Origin: an uncultured Lachnospiraceae bacterium
GTDB taxonomy: Bacteria; Bacillota; Clostridia; Lachnospirales; Lachnospiraceae
Length of the DNA stretch: 35,583 bases
Reading direction: 5' to 3'
Assembly (NCBI GenBank): GCA_910585205.1
Contig: CAJUCC010000004.1
Span: forward strand, 1-35,583
A program made the position numbers and the translations under genes. This document shows, piece after piece, positions 33,583-35,583 of this stretch (position 1 is the stretch's first letter; every line of letters begins with the position of its first letter). Under the pieces are notes generated by a model, which made no database searches, was not told where the DNA came from, and worked only from the letters and a program-made list of their open reading frames with translations.

Positions 33583-34233
33583 ATGTCTGACAAATACAAT
33601 CCCGCAGCGATTGAAGCCGAGAGCTTCCGCATCATCACCGACGAGATCCGCGGCATGCACAGGGAGCTGCCGGAGCTTTATGCCCCCGTCATAAAGCGGG
33701 TGATCCATACGACGGCCGACTTTTCCTATCTGGATACGCTGTATTTCTCGGAAGGCTGTATGGAAGCCGGCCGGTCCGCGCTGCGGGCCGGCGTGAGCAT
33801 TGTCACCGATACGAATATGGCCCGGGCGGGCATCAATAAACGGGCGCTCGGGAAATACGGCGGCACGGTGCTCTGCCATATGGCGGACGGGGACGTGGCG
33901 CAGGAGGCGAAGGAACGGCAGATAACGCGGGCCGTGGTCAGCATGGAGAAATCAGCCCGGGCGGGTGAGGATTTTATCTATGCGGTCGGCAATGCGCCGA
34001 CGGCGCTCTTTGCCATTGTGGAGCTGGCAAAGGCAGGGGCACTGCGGCCGCGGCTGGTGATCGGCGCGCCGGTCGGCTTTGTCAATGTCGAGGAGGCGAA
34101 GGCGTGCCTGATTGCCTCCGGCATTCCCTGCATTGTTCCGCGGGGACGAAAGGGCGGCAGCAATGTGGCGGCGGCGATTGTAAACGCGCTGTTATATTCT
34201 CTGCCGCAGCAGACAAAAGGAGACGGATTATGA
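33583..34233 (+). CDS. cbiC: CbiC, cobalt-precorrin-8 methylmutase
   Basis: 216 residues. The catalytic His42 is in KRVIHTTADFSY. VSIVTDTNMARAGINK, IYAVGNAPTALFAIVEL, VIGAPVGFVNVEEAK and PRGRKGGSNVAAAIVNAL are the conserved segments. It moves a methyl group from C11 to C12 to give cobyrinate. AAGAAGGAG before ATG 33583 is a strong ribosome binding site. A 49-base gap to cbiB holds the internal promoter candidate. Its stop overlaps cobD (ATGA). Confidence 0.96.
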   Translation: MSDKYNPAAIEAESFRIITDEIRGMHRELPELYAPVIKRVIHTTADFSYLDTLYFSEGCMEAGRSALRAGVSIVTDTNMARAGINKRALGKYGGTVLCHMADGDVAQEAKERQITRAVVSMEKSARAGEDFIYAVGNAPTALFAIVELAKAGALRPRLVIGAPVGFVNVEEAKACLIASGIPCIVPRGRKGGSNVAAAIVNALLYSLPQQTKGDGL

Positions 34234-35303
34234 GCAGACAGCGACATGGCGGCGACCGCTACCGGCACACGATCCGATATGATTTCTCGGTTAATACCAA
34301 TCCGTTGGGGATGCCGGACTATGTGAAACGGGTTTTGCGGGAAAAGATACATACGGGCGCAGAACTGTGGGAATGGTATCCCGATCCGTCCTGTGACAGG
34401 CTGCGGCAGGCGCTGGCATCCTGGCACGGCGTTTCACGGGAGCAGATTATCTGCGGCAACGGCGCTTCGGAACTGATCTGTGCCGTTGCCCGGATGCTGG
34501 CGCAGGAGAAGGCGGCGCGGCGTGTTACCTGCCTGTTGCCGGTGCCTTCTTTTTCGGAATACGAGCGTGCGATGCTGGCAGTCGGAGCGGAGATCCGGTA
34601 TCATACCGAAAGCGCGGCAACGGGCTTTGCGCTTACGGAGACGATACTGGATCGGCTTACGGACGATGTGGATGTCGTATTTTTGTGCAGTCCGAATAAT
34701 CCGGTCGGAAATCTGCTCTCCGAATGCCTGCTTGGGCGGATTCTGGAGCGGTGCCGTCAAAACGGGATTACGGTGGTGCTCGATACCTGTTTCGGGGAAT
34801 TGGCAGTGGCGGGAGATCCGGCCGCCAAACAGCCGCCGGATCCCAATCCCAATCTGATCGTCCTGAAGGCTTTTACCAAGCTTTATGCTATCCCCGGCCT
34901 GCGGCTCGGGTACTGTATTGCCGACGGCGGCACGGTGCGGCGTCTGCAGGCGCAGCTTCCGTGCTGGAATGTTTCGGGGATTGCACAGTTGGCGGGATTG
35001 ACTATACTGGATGGCGGCAGAAATGTTGACTATATCGGTCAAACCAGGGAATGCATTGCGCGCGAACGGCATTTTCTGCTGACGGGACTGGAAGAAACGG
35101 GACTGACCGTTTTGCCGGGCGCGGCGAACTTTCTCTGCTTTTTTGCCGGGGCGCCTTTATACGAAAAGCTTTTGGAGCGGGGCATTTTGATCCGGGACTG
35201 CAGCGATTACCGGGGGATGGGGCAGGGCTGGTACCGCGTCGCCGTGAGAACACGCAGGGAAAACGAAATACTGTTGGAGGAAATCAAAGAGGTGATCGGA
35301 TGA
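34230..35303 (+). CDS. cobD: CobD-type L-threonine-O-3-phosphate decarboxylase
   Basis: 357 residues, class-I PLP aminotransferase fold. FSVNTNPLGMP at the N-terminus, NGASELICAVA, LCSPNNPVGNLL, LDTCFGELA, and the PLP lysine Lys217 in KAFTKLYAIPGLRLGY. Closest are histidinol-phosphate aminotransferases; the corrinoid neighbours and these motifs favour CobD, which gives (R)-1-amino-2-propanol phosphate for CbiB. ATG 34230 overlaps the cbiC stop and is preferred over a longer opening inside cbiC. Confidence 0.9.
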   Translation: MSRQRHGGDRYRHTIRYDFSVNTNPLGMPDYVKRVLREKIHTGAELWEWYPDPSCDRLRQALASWHGVSREQIICGNGASELICAVARMLAQEKAARRVTCLLPVPSFSEYERAMLAVGAEIRYHTESAATGFALTETILDRLTDDVDVVFLCSPNNPVGNLLSECLLGRILERCRQNGITVVLDTCFGELAVAGDPAAKQPPDPNPNLIVLKAFTKLYAIPGLRLGYCIADGGTVRRLQAQLPCWNVSGIAQLAGLTILDGGRNVDYIGQTRECIARERHFLLTGLEETGLTVLPGAANFLCFFAGAPLYEKLLERGILIRDCSDYRGMGQGWYRVAVRTRRENEILLEEIKEVIG

Positions 35304-35583
35304 AGGGAAATTTGATGATTCAGGGGACCATGTCAAATGTGGGAAAGAGCCTGTTTACCGCGGGGCTGCTGCGGGTTCTGAAACAGGACGGATTTTCCGC
35401 GGCGCCCTTTAAATCACAGAATATGGCGTTAAATTCCTATATTACTGCGGAGGGGCTGGAAATGGGCCGGGCGCAGGTGATGCAGGCGGAAGCGGCGGGG
35501 CTTTTCCCGGAGGTTGCCATGAATCCCATTTTGCTGAAACCGAATTCGGATATGGGATCGCAGGTCATTGTAAACGGGGAAGT
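35300..35583 (+). CDS. cbiP: CbiP, cobyric acid synthase, N-terminal part cut by the window edge
   Basis: The first 94 residues are present, open at the window end. LMIQGTMSNVGKSLFTAGLLR is the ATPase P-loop region, then PFKSQNMALNSYIT, GLEMGRAQVMQAEAAG and MNPILLKPNSDMGSQVIV, all diagnostic. CbiP adds four amide groups using ATP and glutamine. It starts within the cobD stop (ATGA). Confidence 0.95.
   Translation, partial: MKGNLMIQGTMSNVGKSLFTAGLLRVLKQDGFSAAPFKSQNMALNSYITAEGLEMGRAQVMQAEAAGLFPEVAMNPILLKPNSDMGSQVIVNGE

Overview
The window looks like chromosomal DNA from a Clostridia (Bacillota) genome, most likely a Lachnospiraceae-type gut anaerobe. The reasons are strong GGAGG-type ribosome binding sites, a complete-looking anaerobic (CbiD/CbiG-type) cobalamin pathway with CbiH-CbiJ and CbiE-CbiT fusions, an HscC-like Hsp70, a methyl-accepting chemotaxis protein, a motility-type sigma promoter, and moderate G+C content. 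The first ~1.1 kb is clearly more AT-rich than the rest.

Layout. 1-1105: AT-rich segment with the 3' end of a probable GNAT acetyltransferase and a small lipoprotein gene. 1105-3111 (minus strand): a twice-frameshifted, truncated DUF2000 pseudogene, an EamA/DMT transporter and an AraC-family regulator, the last two overlapping. 3334-8279: a putative chaperone module made of a membrane-anchored YD-repeat protein, an HscC-like Hsp70 and two paralogous J-like proteins. One J-like protein has HPE instead of HPD; the other has lost the middle of the J domain. 8417-11353: recG and degV. 11350-21354: a tightly overlapping corrinoid cluster, cbiD-cbiF-cbiG-cbiHJ-cbiET-cbiA-cobT-cobU-cobS plus a short degenerate CobU-like gene, closed by a 23-bp perfect inverted repeat that can act as a bidirectional terminator.

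21430-32402 interrupts the corrinoid genes. It holds a minus-strand zinc-ribbon membrane protein, an orphan chemoreceptor, and a compact gene row: P-loop ATPase, TPR protein, histidine phosphatase, PhoB-like regulator, PhoR-like kinase and a FIST-GGDEF diguanylate cyclase. A conserved-looking coiled protein follows, preceded by an apparent sigma-D/sigma-28 promoter. 32496 to the right edge resumes corrinoid synthesis: cbiB, cbiC, cobD and the start of cbiP.

How the genes work together. The corrinoid genes cover most of the route from the early cobalt-precorrins to the finished lower-ligand loop. The cobalt chelatase, CbiL and the corrinoid adenosyltransferase are not in this window. The best candidates for less-described systems are the Hsp70 module with two defective J-like partners and the ATPase/TPR pair, which resembles a two-gene STAND-type (NLR-like) machine. 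No tRNA, rRNA, CRISPR array, insertion sequence or cobalamin riboswitch was found.
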